From assembly GCF_014138285.1 (NCBI RefSeq), contig NZ_JACGXN010000005.1, positions 186,001 to 250,000 of the forward strand: a DNA stretch of 64,000 nt. The letters run 5' to 3'. Origin of the DNA: Phyllobacterium myrsinacearum. Lineage in GTDB: Bacteria > Pseudomonadota > Alphaproteobacteria > Rhizobiales > Rhizobiaceae. Below, in pieces: positions 43,246 to 53,096 of the stretch (positions are counted from its first letter, which is position 1; each line of letters opens with the position of its first letter). Made by a program: the position numbers and the translations under genes. Under the pieces are notes generated by a model. It was not told the origin of the DNA and did no database searches. It saw only the letters and a program-made list of their open reading frames with translations.

Positions 43246-44186
43246 GTGTAATGCACCCGTCTGTCGAGAACCCGGTACTGCACGAGCATCAGCACGATGA
43301 GGAACGCGAGGAAGATGACTGTCATGGCGGAGGCATAGCCCACCCGCAGATAGACAAAGCCTTCCTGATAGATGGTCCACAGCAGCACTTCCGAACTCTT
43401 GTTCGGTCCGCCCTCTGTCAATGTCTTGACCGTCTCGAACACCTTCACCGCATTGATCACGCTGATGGTTGTCACGAAGAGAGTCGTTGGCCCGAGCATT
43501 GGCCACGTGACCAGCCGGAAACGTTCCCAGCTGCCCTTGGCGCCGTCCACTTCCGCTGCAGCATAAAGCTCGCGCGGGATAGCCGTCAGGCCCGCGAGAA
43601 ACAGCACCATATTGAAACCGACGGACTGCCAGATGCCGATGATCGCCAGACTGATGAGAACGGTACTGCTGCTGCCAAGCCAGTTGGGACCGGCAATTCC
43701 AAGCATGGACAGCATGGCATTGACTGGGCCGATGGTTGGATGCAGCAGGTACTGGAACACTGTGGCCATGGCCACGAGCAACGATGCGACGGGCAGAAAA
43801 TATACGGTGCGGAAGAAGGCCCGGCCACGCGTTTCGCTTTCGATGAGCAGAGCGACGCCGAGGCCGATGAACACGGAAAAGGGTGTGACGATGGCCGTGT
43901 AGACGGCGGTATTCTTGAGTGAAATGAGGAAAGTCCGGTCACCGAACAGTTCGATATAATTGTCGAGGCCGACAAACTGGAAATCGTCATAGCCCAGTTC
44001 ATAATTCGTCAGGCTGAAAACAAAGACGGCGAGCGTCGGCAGCAGTATCAGGACGATAATGAGCACGATCGCCGGAGCGGCCAGCTGCCACGCTACCCGC
44101 TCTTCCCTTCTGGCGGCGCGGATGGCCGCCTGCCGGGCCGTGGTTTGATCTGCAGGGAGAGGGCCGGACACCGCTATCTCACGCAT
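43242..44186 (-). CDS. ABC importer permease (MalF/UgpA type)
   Basis: From ATG 44186 (MREIAVSGPLPADQTTARQA) this 314-residue protein has a cytoplasmic N-terminal tail and six membrane helices. The EAA loop is RELYAAAEVDGAKGSWERFR followed by LVTWPMLGPTTLF. It overlaps the ATPase gene by eight bases and the next permease by four. Confidence 0.92.
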   Translation of the reverse strand: MREIAVSGPLPADQTTARQAAIRAARREERVAWQLAAPAIVLIIVLILLPTLAVFVFSLTNYELGYDDFQFVGLDNYIELFGDRTFLISLKNTAVYTAIVTPFSVFIGLGVALLIESETRGRAFFRTVYFLPVASLLVAMATVFQYLLHPTIGPVNAMLSMLGIAGPNWLGSSSTVLISLAIIGIWQSVGFNMVLFLAGLTAIPRELYAAAEVDGAKGSWERFRLVTWPMLGPTTLFVTTISVINAVKVFETVKTLTEGGPNKSSEVLLWTIYQEGFVYLRVGYASAMTVIFLAFLIVLMLVQYRVLDRRVHYT

Positions 44187-45333
44187 CGACGCTGACCTTT
44201 GCCGGTGCCCGCAGTGGCACACGCAGCCCGTCCTGCCCGAAGACGAGACAGGCATCCTTGTCGATCACAAGCGTAACCGGTGCGCCGGCGCTCAGATGCA
44301 CGACGTCGACGGGTGCAGCCTTGACGACAAGACCGTCTTCAACACCGTCGACTTCAGTCGTCACCAGCACTTCCGAGCCGAGGAATTCCAGCCGGGAGAC
44401 CGTGGCGGCGATACCCTTGGCGCCGTGCGGCTTGAGCTTGATGCGCTCCGGCCGGATACCCAGCTGAACCAGCGTTCCAACCGGCCCGGTGACGCCATTG
44501 ACCACTGCTTTGCCACCGAAGAACACCGCGCCATCATCCGAGGTCGTGGCATTGATGATATTGATGCGGGGGCTGCCGACGAACTTTGCCACCTCGATAT
44601 GGCGCGGGTTGTCATAGATCTCGGCGGGCGGCGCAAACTGCAATACCCTGCCGCCCATCATCACGGCGACCCTGTCGGCCATGCTGAGGGCTTCGGACTG
44701 GTCATGCGTGACGTAAATGGTGGGCACGCCGGTGCGCCGGTGCAGATCAACGATTTCAGCGCGGGTATGCACGCGCAGATTGGCATCGAGATTGGAAAGC
44801 GGCTCGTCCATCAGGAAAACGCCGGGTTGGCGCACGAGCGCTCGTGCCAATGCCACGCGCTGGCGCTGGCCGCCGGACATCTGTCCGGGCTTGCGGTCAA
44901 GCAGATGGTCGATCTTGAGACTGGTTGCTGTGGCCAGTACCTGCTGTTTGATAGCCGCCTGGGTGGTGCTTCTGCCTGCCATGAAACGACCCAGAAAGGG
45001 CATGCGCTGCAGGGTGGACAGATTCCGCATGGCCAGAGGCACCGCAATGTTCTGCTCGGCGGTCAGGTGCGGGTAGAGCGCATAGGACTGGAAGACCATC
45101 GCCACATTGCGATCGGCCGGATGCTCCGCCGTGATCTCGCGATCACCCATCCAGATGCTGCCGGCATCGCCGTGATCGAGACCGGCGGCAATGCGCAGCA
45201 ACGTGCTCTTGCCACAGCCCGATGGCCCGACCAGCGCGATGAACTCGCCGGCCTCAGCCTCAATGCTGACATCGTTCAGAATGCTGTTCGTGCCATAGGA
45301 TTTCGAAATATTCCTGAGGGCAAACGCGCTCAT
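44179..45333 (-). CDS. ABC importer ATPase (MalK/UgpC type)
   Basis: A 384-residue ATPase with Walker A GPSGCGKST (36-44), signature MSGGQRQRVALARALV, Walker B and D-loop FLMDEPLSNLDANLR, and the C-terminal OB/TOBE regulatory domain of the MalK class (about 235-375). It would drive the two permeases on either side. It begins inside the phosphoesterase stop (ATGA). Confidence 0.94.
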   Translation of the reverse strand: MSAFALRNISKSYGTNSILNDVSIEAEAGEFIALVGPSGCGKSTLLRIAAGLDHGDAGSIWMGDREITAEHPADRNVAMVFQSYALYPHLTAEQNIAVPLAMRNLSTLQRMPFLGRFMAGRSTTQAAIKQQVLATATSLKIDHLLDRKPGQMSGGQRQRVALARALVRQPGVFLMDEPLSNLDANLRVHTRAEIVDLHRRTGVPTIYVTHDQSEALSMADRVAVMMGGRVLQFAPPAEIYDNPRHIEVAKFVGSPRINIINATTSDDGAVFFGGKAVVNGVTGPVGTLVQLGIRPERIKLKPHGAKGIAATVSRLEFLGSEVLVTTEVDGVEDGLVVKAAPVDVVHLSAGAPVTLVIDKDACLVFGQDGLRVPLRAPAKVSVDA

Positions 45334-46166
45334 GCGGCCGTCTCCGGTGCCTGCGCTATGCGTGCACGTGGATAGACTTCCTCGATGACGTCATCGAGGA
45401 CAAAGCGGGACAGGCTGTTGATCTCGACGATTTCTGTTTCGGCCCTATCGGCCAGCGTATGGATTGCCGCGCCAAGAATGCGCTCGCCGGGCATGTCGCG
45501 TTCCATGTCCCCGACGATGAAGGAGGAAGCCGGTGCCCAGACAAGACTCGTATTGTTGTGCATGCCCTGCCATGCGCGATGCAGATGGCCGCTCGCATGC
45601 AAAGCCACATCATATTCTTCGATAAGGTCAAGAAGCTTCCTGCGCGGCGCAGGACGAACGCTCCAGTAGCCCGTCTCACCTTCGTCGGCGGCATCTACAA
45701 ACAGCGGCTTGTGTGCGAAGATGGCGATGCGGCGTGTCTCCGCCTCGGCGAGCGCATCTTCGAGCCAATCGAACTGCTCTTCCTCTTCAAGGCTGTCATT
45801 GCCCAGAATGAGGCTGTTGAGGCCCACCAGCCGCCAGCCGTCCATGTCATGAATCCAGCGGTCCGGCCCGATCACCGCGCGCCAGCGGTCGATGCGGGTC
45901 GCGCTGACGGGCTGCGGGCTGCCGGGCATATGGCCAATATCGTGGTTGCCGGGCAGGCTCAGAACCTTGACGGGTAGTTCGTTCAGCAATCCGGCAGAGA
46001 AAGCCAGATCATCCTCGATGTCGGCGCCGTCGATGGAAAGATCGCCCGTATGCACCACCAGATCCGGCTTCTGATCCGCGACCCATTGGGCCAGAGGTGA
46101 CCAGTTGGCATTAAAATGGGCCTTGGAAGGGCTGAGGTGAGTGTCGGTGATCTGGATGATCCGCAC
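45330..46166 (-). CDS. Calcineurin-like phosphoesterase (CpdA/GpdQ type)
   Basis: A 278-residue metal-dependent phosphoesterase with the five family motifs: D8-x-H10 in IQITDTHLS, VVHTGDLSIDG, SLPGNHDIGH, a His in IAIFAHKPLF and ALHASGHLHRAW. Members hydrolyse cAMP (CpdA) or glycerophosphodiesters (GpdQ). GTG 46166 has AGAGAG about seven bases upstream and places the first catalytic Asp at residue 8 as usual; upstream ATGs at 46205 and beyond lack a ribosome-binding site. It leads the ABC importer operon, which favours a role in releasing or processing the transported compound. Confidence 0.8.
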   Translation of the reverse strand: MRIIQITDTHLSPSKAHFNANWSPLAQWVADQKPDLVVHTGDLSIDGADIEDDLAFSAGLLNELPVKVLSLPGNHDIGHMPGSPQPVSATRIDRWRAVIGPDRWIHDMDGWRLVGLNSLILGNDSLEEEEQFDWLEDALAEAETRRIAIFAHKPLFVDAADEGETGYWSVRPAPRRKLLDLIEEYDVALHASGHLHRAWQGMHNNTSLVWAPASSFIVGDMERDMPGERILGAAIHTLADRAETEIVEINSLSRFVLDDVIEEVYPRARIAQAPETAA

Positions 46167-46503
46167 GGGATATCTCTCTTCAAAATTGGACAATGGGGTG
46201 CGCATGCATTGCCGGGAGCAGGTCGAATTCAACCGGACCGGGTGCGGGGTCTTCTTAGGCTTGGTCTGTGACAGCTACGTTTCAAGCCAATGACAATTCG
46301 ATGAACGTCATCGCGTTGCGGGAAACCGTGAAGGGGGGAAAAGCGGCCGCAATTTCTGGTTGATAAGTGGTGAACATTCTCCCGTTCACCATAATTATTT
46401 ACATCTTATCAACCTCGGTCTCGGTAGTCTCAGCACATACCCAGTCAGTTGGCCAATCAGTTGAATTGCGCCCTTCGCCCGCGTTTCGAATGGAGATACC
46501 GGA
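46167..46503. other. Divergent promoter region between the ABC operon and the carboxypeptidase
   Basis: The 337 bases hold no gene. They must contain the promoter of the ABC operon and that of the carboxypeptidase. The nested inverted repeats at 46358-46414 are the only strong structure. Confidence 0.5.
46358..46414. promoter_or_regulatory. Two nested inverted repeats before the carboxypeptidase gene
   Basis: Outer arms GGTTGATAAG (46358-46367) and CTTATCAACC (46405-46414) are perfect 10-bp inverted copies. Inside them GGTGAAC (46369-46375) and GTTCACC (46384-46390) form another. They end about 90 bases before the ATG of the carboxypeptidase. Likely operators or a regulatory hairpin; the factor is unknown. 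Confidence 0.5.
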
Positions 46504-47751
46504 ATGTCGCTCGGTTTTGCTTATCAGGCCGTCTTGCCCCGTTTGAGAATGGCTCTGGTTGCCTGTATCGGCTGCCTTGCCATAGGATCTGCCGATATGG
46601 CGCAGGCGGCTGAGCAGCCGTGGCTGGTTCTCGACGTCTCGACCGGCAAGGTTCTGGGGGAGGACGGAGCAAACACCCCGCACGGACCGGCTTCTCTGGC
46701 CAAGATGATGACGCTTTACCTGACGTTCGAGGCGATCCGCAAAGGCAAGCTGAAGTGGGATGATCGCATTGTCATGTCGGCAAATGCTGCCCGGAAAGTT
46801 CCGGCGAAACTCTGGATGCGGGGCGGCGATACGCTCAGCGTGCGCGAAGCCGTCAATGCCATGATTATCCTCTCTGCCAATGATGCGGCTTCCGCCATGG
46901 GCGAGCATCTTGCCGGGTCGGAAGCGCGTTTTGCACAGCAGATGACTCTGCGCGCGCGGCAGCTTGGCCTCAGAAACACGGTGTTCCGCAATGCATCCGG
47001 TCTGACGGAGAAGGGGCAGATGACAACGGCACGGGACATGGCGACGCTGGGCGTGGCCGTCATGCGCGATTTCCCCAAGGAGTATGGTCTTTTCTCGCAG
47101 AGGTCCTTCGTCTTCCGCGGCAAGCAGATCAACGGCCACAACAATCTGATGTACCGCTATGCCGGTGTTGACGGGATCAAGACAGGTTATACCGACGCTT
47201 CGGGTTTCAATCTGGTATCATCGTTCACTGACAGCAACCGGCACATTGTCGGTGTTGTTCTCGGCGGCAAAACCGGCCGGTCGCGGGATGACCGGATGGC
47301 AGAGCTTCTGACCCGCTACATGCCGCTTGCAAGCGATGGTTCCAAGCGCGGCAGCAACCTTGTCGCCAATGCCGCTGCGGTTCCTATTCCCCAGGCCGCC
47401 AGCAGGTCGGCCAGAATTGCCAAAGCAGAACCGCAGCGCGCACCCGGCATTGCCGAACTTATTGATGAATCCAGTATCGAACAGGGCGACGGCGGGCTGC
47501 AGCCTTTGAAGACAAGCGGCCAGTGGAATATCCAGATCGGCGCCGTGGACACGCGCGCCGATGCCAACCGGCTGCTTGGCAAGGCGGATAAGCTGGTCCG
47601 TTCAATTCTGCCCGAGGCCAAGGGTTATATTGAACCCGCAGCCAAGCGCTTTCGCGTCCGGTTTGGTGGTTTCAGCGATGCGCAGGCCGCAAGCGCGGCC
47701 TGTTCCGAGCTGAAGCGCCGCTCGTTCGCCTGTATTGCATCGCGGATGTAA
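46504..47751 (+). CDS. D-alanyl-D-alanine carboxypeptidase with SPOR domain
   Basis: A 415-residue low-molecular-weight penicillin-binding protein (DacA/DacF family) that trims the terminal D-Ala from peptidoglycan stem peptides in the periplasm. Signal peptide ends near MAQAAEQ. Active-site motifs are S64-L-A-K67 (PASLAKMM), S124-A-N126 and K226-T-G228 (GIKTGYT). The C-terminal SPOR domain (about 338-415, WNIQIGAVDTRADANRLLGK) binds denuded glycan at the division site. GGAGAT lies just upstream of the ATG. Single gene. Confidence 0.93.
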   Translation: MSLGFAYQAVLPRLRMALVACIGCLAIGSADMAQAAEQPWLVLDVSTGKVLGEDGANTPHGPASLAKMMTLYLTFEAIRKGKLKWDDRIVMSANAARKVPAKLWMRGGDTLSVREAVNAMIILSANDAASAMGEHLAGSEARFAQQMTLRARQLGLRNTVFRNASGLTEKGQMTTARDMATLGVAVMRDFPKEYGLFSQRSFVFRGKQINGHNNLMYRYAGVDGIKTGYTDASGFNLVSSFTDSNRHIVGVVLGGKTGRSRDDRMAELLTRYMPLASDGSKRGSNLVANAAAVPIPQAASRSARIAKAEPQRAPGIAELIDESSIEQGDGGLQPLKTSGQWNIQIGAVDTRADANRLLGKADKLVRSILPEAKGYIEPAAKRFRVRFGGFSDAQAASAACSELKRRSFACIASRM

Positions 47752-47756
47752 TTAAA

Positions 47757-47770
47757 AATAGACGTCTATT
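47757..47770. promoter_or_regulatory. 14-base perfect palindrome before the AAA ATPase
   Basis: AATAGACGTCTATT at 47757-47770 lies within an AT-rich 58-base gap, 39 bases before the ATPase start. A perfect palindrome at a promoter position suggests a dimeric repressor site. No repressor gene is adjacent. Confidence 0.45.
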
Positions 47771-47809
47771 CACTTTAAATCAGACGGCAATTGATTTAGG
47801 AATGGACGC

Positions 47810-49063
47810 ATGAGTGATTCCCTGCCTGAAAAAAACGGTCTGATCGAGAGACGTGTCAGACCCCACGTTGAAACCGCCCTGTCAGACACACGCGTGGTGC
47901 TGATCGCCGGTCCGCGTCAGGCGGGCAAGACAACGCTCGCCCGCCAGTTCTCCCGGACCGACAGACCCTATCTGACACTGGATGATGCTGCGACCCTGCA
48001 GGCGGCCCGCACGGATCCCGTCGGGTTCGTTCGTGGTCTGAAACGGGCGGTGATCGATGAAGTGCAGCGCGCACCGGAACTGATGCTGGCCATCAAGGAA
48101 AGCGTCGACACGGATCAGGAGCCGGGGCGCTTCCTGCTGACGGGATCGGCCAATCTTGCCACGGTTCCCGCCATTGCCGATTCACTGGCGGGACGCATGG
48201 CGGTCATACCGCTGCTGCCGTTTGCGCAATGTGAACTGGCGGGAACATCGGGCAATTTTCTCGACCGGCTGTTTGCGGGGGATGATCTGCAACTGGCAGC
48301 GGAACCGGTCACCGGAAAAGCCCTGACGGATATCGTGCTGCGCGGCGGCTATCCCGAAGTCGTGCGCCGGTCAACGGCGGGGCGCCGCAGGGCATGGCTT
48401 GAAGACTATGTTTCCCTCATTCTCGACCGGGACGTCCGGGATATCGCCAATATCGACCAGTTGGACCGCCTGCCACGGCTTCTCGATGTGCTGGCCGAAC
48501 ATGCGGGCCAGTTGACCAACCATTCCAGTTTCGGTGCAGCGCTTGGCCTTTCCAGTGTGACGGCACAAAAATATGTCGCCATTCTCGAACGGCTGTTTCT
48601 CGTGCGCACCTTGCCGCCCTGGTCAACCAATCGCCTGACGCGACTGATCAAGACGCCCAAGCTGCACTTTCTCGATACGGGCCTGCTCGGTGCCCTCAGG
48701 GACACCGATGCGGAGGACGTGCTCAACGATCGCTCCCGGTTCGGCCCGATTCTGGAAAGTTTTGTCGTGTCGGAAATCTTCAAGCTCGCGGCCTGGTCAG
48801 ACCGCCGTCTGACCTTCTCGCATTACCGGACCAAGGACCAGGATGAAGTCGATCTGGTCATCGAGGACAGGCGAGGGCGGGTTATCGGCATTGAGGTGAA
48901 GGCGGCGGCCACCGTGCGCCAGCAGGATCTGCGCGGGCTGCGCCAGCTGCAGGAGGCTGTCGGTGACCGCTTTGTCCATGGCATCGTTTTGCATGACCAC
49001 GACCGGATAACGCCCTTTGGCGAAAAACTCCACGCCATGCCGCTGTCCAGTCTCTGGCTGTGA
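47810..49063 (+). CDS. AAA-type ATPase with DUF4143 domain
   Basis: A 417-residue protein: N-terminal AAA_14 domain with Walker A GPRQAGKT at 34-41, and Walker B within RAVIDEVQRAPEL. The sensor follows at FLLTGSANL. The C-terminal DUF4143 domain (about 200-370) ends in a nuclease-like motif DEVDLVIEDRRGRVIGIEVK (PD-(D/E)xK resemblance: D..E-x-K). Proteins of this type are widespread, often strain-variable, and of unknown function; some may be restriction-like or toxin-like. It stands alone behind a palindromic promoter. Confidence 0.82.
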   Translation: MSDSLPEKNGLIERRVRPHVETALSDTRVVLIAGPRQAGKTTLARQFSRTDRPYLTLDDAATLQAARTDPVGFVRGLKRAVIDEVQRAPELMLAIKESVDTDQEPGRFLLTGSANLATVPAIADSLAGRMAVIPLLPFAQCELAGTSGNFLDRLFAGDDLQLAAEPVTGKALTDIVLRGGYPEVVRRSTAGRRRAWLEDYVSLILDRDVRDIANIDQLDRLPRLLDVLAEHAGQLTNHSSFGAALGLSSVTAQKYVAILERLFLVRTLPPWSTNRLTRLIKTPKLHFLDTGLLGALRDTDAEDVLNDRSRFGPILESFVVSEIFKLAAWSDRRLTFSHYRTKDQDEVDLVIEDRRGRVIGIEVKAAATVRQQDLRGLRQLQEAVGDRFVHGIVLHDHDRITPFGEKLHAMPLSSLWL

Positions 49064-49086
49064 GCGGCGCGGCCGTGTGATGTCGG

Positions 49087-49254
49087 TCAGCCTCTTTCCC
49101 GCTGACTGCCCGAATACGACCGGACGGGCATGCCGATAATATGGCTCAGGGGATCGATGCCCAGATCGACCAGCTGATCGATCGGCAGAGTGTTGAGTTC
49201 GGCAATGGTGCGGCGCGCATTGCGCCAGGCAATATAGTTCCGATAAATGTTCAT
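49087..49254 (-). CDS. Small DUF1127-type protein
   Basis: A 55-residue gene from ATG 49254 to TGA 49087 with GAGG eight bases before the start. The product, MNIYRNYIAWRNARRTIAEL then NTLPIDQLVDLGIDPLSHII, has the DUF1127 (YjiS-like) pattern: a basic helix followed by L-x-x-L-P/D-x-x-L-x-D-L-G-I. Such small Arg-rich proteins in alphaproteobacteria affect RNA turnover and phosphate or carbon metabolism in studied cases. Here the C-terminal part is longer than the core family. Convergent with the AAA ATPase gene. Confidence 0.75.
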   Translation of the reverse strand: MNIYRNYIAWRNARRTIAELNTLPIDQLVDLGIDPLSHIIGMPVRSYSGSQRERG

Positions 49255-49384
49255 CTTGATACCTCATCATTGTTCGCCAAATACGCTTGTGAACACGATG
49301 GAGTATGCGCGGCTGCGCCAAAAGCCGGTATCCCGTTTGGCCGAAGAGATTGCCTGATCCTCCAAGAGTGAGGCGGGGCAGCGA

Positions 49385-49837
49385 TCATCCCTCCGTTTCG
49401 CCGCCCAGCCGGTCGATGTCGCGGCGCAGGATGATGGATGTGGTGACGTCATCCACTTCCTCCAGCAATGCCACCGTGTTGCGTATCGTATTGAGATGAT
49501 TCATCGATGGCACTTCAACCTCGACAATAAGATCAAGCTGGCCGCTGACCGATGAAACGCGGCGGACTTCCGGATGGGCGGCAAGCCGGTCCAGCACTCC
49601 GAGCGCCGGAGTGCGCACAAGGCTGATCAGAAGGAAGGCCGAGATCACGCCCTCGTTCAGGTGTCCGATATCAGCACGATAGCCGCGGATGACGCCGGAC
49701 TTTTCCAGAAAGAGAATGCGCTCGCTGGTTGCACTCCTCGACAGACCGATCTTTCCCGCCAGTGTCTTCAACGGAATTTTGGCATCCCGTGACAGGATGC
49801 TCAGAATGTTGCGGTCCTTTTCATCGAGTTCCTTCAT
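49385..49837 (-). CDS. Lrp/AsnC family transcriptional regulator
   Basis: A 150-residue Lrp-type regulator starting at ATG 49837 (MKELDEKDRNILSILSRDAK), preceded by AGAGGG. N-terminal helix-turn-helix (LAGKIGLSRSATSERILFLE) and C-terminal amino-acid-sensing RAM domain (VRRVSSVSGQLDLIVEVEVP) are intact. It is divergent from the large kinase-aminotransferase fusion (123-base gap), so it most likely senses an amino acid and controls that gene and the binding-protein gene after it. Confidence 0.93.
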   Translation of the reverse strand: MKELDEKDRNILSILSRDAKIPLKTLAGKIGLSRSATSERILFLEKSGVIRGYRADIGHLNEGVISAFLLISLVRTPALGVLDRLAAHPEVRRVSSVSGQLDLIVEVEVPSMNHLNTIRNTVALLEEVDDVTTSIILRRDIDRLGGETEG

Positions 49838-49959
49838 TGCCCTCTTCTCTCCCCCGACCAAATGCCGGTTCTGGCCGTCTTTCTGACGGTCAAACCGGCG
49901 GATTAACGGATGCCCGATTTTGAGGCCCGTGCCAAGCTCCGGAGAAAAGGAGCTGACGT

Positions 49960-52900
49960 ATGATCAATCTATCCCATCCGGCACCGTCATTTTCAAATAC
50001 CGAAGCGCTTGCCATTGCCAAGGCGCATTTTGGTATCGACGGCCGGATCAGTTCTCTCGCCAGCGAGCGCGACCAGAATTTTCGGATAGAGTCCTCCGAC
50101 GGCTCGATCTGGATCCTCAAAGCCGTCAATTCCAGCGAGCCGAAGGATCAGAGCGATTTCCAGACCGCGCTGCTGCATCATCTGGAGGCGAATGCATCAG
50201 ACTTGCCGGTGCCCAGATTGCGCCGGTCGCTGGACGGTCAGGTGCTGGTACAGGTTCAATCCCGGACCGGCGAACGGCATTTCATCCGCATGGTGTCGTG
50301 GCAGGACGGCGATCCGCTGGCTGAACGCGAACGCACTCCGGCGGTTCTGCACAACCTTGGCGGGATGCTCGGACGGCTGGACAAGGCGATGCAGGGGTTC
50401 ATGCATCCGGGTGCACTTCGTACGTTTGACTGGGATATGCGCGCGGCGGGGTTGTCGCGCCTGCGGCTCAATCATATCGACAACGCCGAAGATCGCGCAT
50501 TGCTCGGCCGGTTCATCGACCGGTTCGAAACGCATGTCGCGCCGCGCCTGCCATCTTTGCGCGCCGCCATCATTCACAATGATGCCAATGACTGGAATGT
50601 GCTGGTCGATCCGGAAAATCCCGCCGAGATTGCTGGCCTTATCGATTTTGGCGATGCGCTGCACAGCATCCTGATCGCCGAAGTTGCGGTGGCCTGTGCC
50701 TATTCCATTCTTGACCTCGATGATCCCATCGGCGCGGCAGTTTCCATCGTTGCGGGTTTCCATGCGGAATATCCCCTGCAGGAACAGGAACTGGACCTGC
50801 TGTTCGACCTGATCGCCATGCGGCTCGTGACCAGTGTCACACTGTCGGCCCTGCGCAAGGACAAGACCGGCGACAATCCCTATCTTGCCATCAGCGAGGC
50901 CCCGGCATGGGCATTGCTGCGGCGTCTCGATGCGATTAATCGCGGCTTTGCCACGGCGATCTTCCGCCATGCCTGCGGATATGATGCGTCTGGCGGGGCG
51001 AAGGCGGTGGCCGACTGGATCAAGCGCAACAACCGAAGCTTCGCGCCTGTGCTTGCCCGGCACCCAGCCATGCTGGTCAAAGCATTGGTTCCCTACGGCG
51101 ATCCGGAAAATGCCATGACCGTCTCGTCCGCTGCCCAACGGCCTGACAAGGCAACCGCGTGGTGGGATGCCTATTGCGACGAAAACGGTATCGCGCTCGG
51201 TATCGGCCCGTGGGGCGAGGAACGTTCCGTCTACACCGGCCCGATGTTCGAATCCCGTTTCATTGCCGGGGAGCGACGCACCCGTCATCTCGGGCTTGAT
51301 CTCTTCATGGCGGCAGGCACGAAACTGTTCACTCCTATCGCGGCAATCGTGGCGGAAGTCGTTATCGAACCCGATCCGCTGGGCTATGGCTGTCTTGTCA
51401 AACTCCAACATGCGCCGGACGGCTGTCCGCCCTTTGCAACCCTGTGGGGGCATCTCGGCCATGAAGCTATGACGCGGCTGCGCCCCGGCGATGTGCTCGC
51501 AGCGGGTGATCTCGTCGGTGAAATGGGAGCGCCTGCGGAAAATGGCGGCTGGGCACCGCATCTCCATCTGCAATTGTCGGTGGATACCTCACTGTCGGCC
51601 ACGGACATACTTGGCGTCGGCGAAGCGCGCTATCTCCCGGTCTGGGGCGAGCTCTTTCCCGATCCGGCCAATTTTATCGGGCTGCCGCGCGAGACGTTTC
51701 AGCAGACCGGGCGCAGCAGGGATGCCATCGTTGCGGCGCGCCGCAACGCACTCCTCCCCAACCTCTCCATGTCCTATTCGGAGCCGATCAAGTTCGTGCG
51801 CGGTGAGGGCGTCTGGCTGATCGATGATCGTGGTCGGGCCTATCTCGATTGCTTCAACAATGTCTGCCATCTCGGCCATGCCCATCCAGATGTGGTCAGG
51901 GCCCTGTCGTGGCAAGCGGGCTTGCTCAACACAAACACGCGCTATCTGCACGACAATATCGTCACCTATGCGGAGCGGCTGACCGCCACGTTGCCCGGTG
52001 ACCTGACGGTTGCGACATTCGCCTGTTCGGGCAGCGAGGCCAACAGCCTGATGCTGCGGATGATGCGGGCGCATACGGGCCGCGAGGAGGCGATTGTTCT
52101 CGACTGGGCCTATCACGGCACGACGCAGGAACTGATCGATCTCAGCCCCTACAAGTACAAGCGCAAAGGCGGCAAGGGCCGCAAGCCGCATGTCTATGAG
52201 GCTACCATTCCCGATCCTTACCGGGCGCCTTCCGACTGGGCGCAGGACGAGATTGCCAGTCGCTATGCGGAGAGTGTCGCCGAGCAGATCGAACGGATGC
52301 GCAAGGCGGGCAAGGCCCCCGGCCTGTTCCTTGCCGAGTCCATCCCGAGCGTCGCCGGTCAGGTGTTCCTGCCGGATGGCTACCTCCGGGAAGTCTATGC
52401 GATAGTGCGCGCCGCCGGCGGCATCTGTGCGGCCGATGAAGTCCAGGTCGGTTTCGGCCGCGTCGGCAGCCATTGGTGGGCATTCGAAACGCAAGGTGTC
52501 GTGCCTGACATCGTTACCATGGGCAAGCCTATCGGCAATGGCCATCCCATGGCGGCTGTGGTGACGACGCGCGAGATTGCCGCTTCGTTCAACAACGGCA
52601 TGGAATATTTCAATACATTCGGCGGCAACCCCGTTTCCTGTGCCGTGGGCCTTGCCGTGCTTGACGTGATCGAGCGCGACAATCTCCGGCAGAACGCGCT
52701 GGATACAGGAAACTATCTGCTGCAGCGGTTCGAGGAAATGAAAGCCCGTTACGACATCATCGGCGATGTGCGTGGGCAGGGACTCTTCCTCGGTATCGAG
52801 CTCGTCACGGACTGCAAGACCAAGCATCCGGCCACGGAGATTGCCCGCGCCATCAACAACGGCGCGAAGCAACGCGGTGTCCTGATGGGAACGGAAGGGC

Positions 52901-53013
52901 CGCACGACAATATCCTCAAGCTGCGCCCGCCGATGATCTTCAGCCGGGCCAATGCCGATTATCTCGTCGACGTGTTGGAGGACACGTTCGCCGACGTCCT
53001 GTCGAACCAGTGA
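49960..53013 (+). CDS. Kinase-M23 peptidase-class III aminotransferase triple fusion
   Basis: A single 1017-residue frame with three domains. Residues about 20-340: APH-type kinase, catalytic loop [10 protein letters not shown] (D208, N213) and metal Asp in LIDFGD (D229). About 415-560: M23 metallopeptidase fold with both zinc motifs, H443-x-x-x-D447 ([10 protein letters not shown]) and H534-x-H536 (WAPHLHLQL). About 600-1017: class III PLP aminotransferase fold with PLP Lys K856 ([12 protein letters not shown]) and D826 ([11 protein letters not shown]). The kinase and aminotransferase parts resemble human hydroxylysine/ethanolamine kinases and the phospho-lyases AGXT2L1/AGXT2L2. The likely reaction is phosphorylation of an amino alcohol followed by PLP-dependent elimination of phosphate. 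The role of the M23 domain is unknown. Flanked by a divergent Lrp and an amino-acid binding protein. Confidence 0.85.
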   Translation: MINLSHPAPSFSNTEALAIAKAHFGIDGRISSLASERDQNFRIESSDGSIWILKAVNSSEPKDQSDFQTALLHHLEANASDLPVPRLRRSLDGQVLVQVQSRTGERHFIRMVSWQDGDPLAERERTPAVLHNLGGMLGRLDKAMQGFMHPGALRTFDWDMRAAGLSRLRLNHIDNAEDRALLGRFIDRFETHVAPRLPSLRAAIIHNDANDWNVLVDPENPAEIAGLIDFGDALHSILIAEVAVACAYSILDLDDPIGAAVSIVAGFHAEYPLQEQELDLLFDLIAMRLVTSVTLSALRKDKTGDNPYLAISEAPAWALLRRLDAINRGFATAIFRHACGYDASGGAKAVADWIKRNNRSFAPVLARHPAMLVKALVPYGDPENAMTVSSAAQRPDKATAWWDAYCDENGIALGIGPWGEERSVYTGPMFESRFIAGERRTRHLGLDLFMAAGTKLFTPIAAIVAEVVIEPDPLGYGCLVKLQHAPDGCPPFATLWGHLGHEAMTRLRPGDVLAAGDLVGEMGAPAENGGWAPHLHLQLSVDTSLSATDILGVGEARYLPVWGELFPDPANFIGLPRETFQQTGRSRDAIVAARRNALLPNLSMSYSEPIKFVRGEGVWLIDDRGRAYLDCFNNVCHLGHAHPDVVRALSWQAGLLNTNTRYLHDNIVTYAERLTATLPGDLTVATFACSGSEANSLMLRMMRAHTGREEAIVLDWAYHGTTQELIDLSPYKYKRKGGKGRKPHVYEATIPDPYRAPSDWAQDEIASRYAESVAEQIERMRKAGKAPGLFLAESIPSVAGQVFLPDGYLREVYAIVRAAGGICAADEVQVGFGRVGSHWWAFETQGVVPDIVTMGKPIGNGHPMAAVVTTREIAASFNNGMEYFNTFGGNPVSCAVGLAVLDVIERDNLRQNALDTGNYLLQRFEEMKARYDIIGDVRGQGLFLGIELVTDCKTKHPATEIARAINNGAKQRGVLMGTEGPHDNILKLRPPMIFSRANADYLVDVLEDTFADVLSNQ

Positions 53014-53096
53014 CCGGAAACCGAAGAGAAGGAAGAACCGCCGGGGACGGGCTCGGCGGCGGGAAGATTTATTTAATCACAATAAGGGAGAACATC

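Noticed and set aside
51589-52905. 438-codon minus-strand frame inside the fusion gene
   Set aside because: Opposite the conserved aminotransferase domain; a high-GC antisense artefact.
49960-53013. Misassembled or accidental read-through of three separate genes
   Set aside because: The frame is continuous with no internal stop or start-like junction, and the linkers between domains are ordinary protein sequence.
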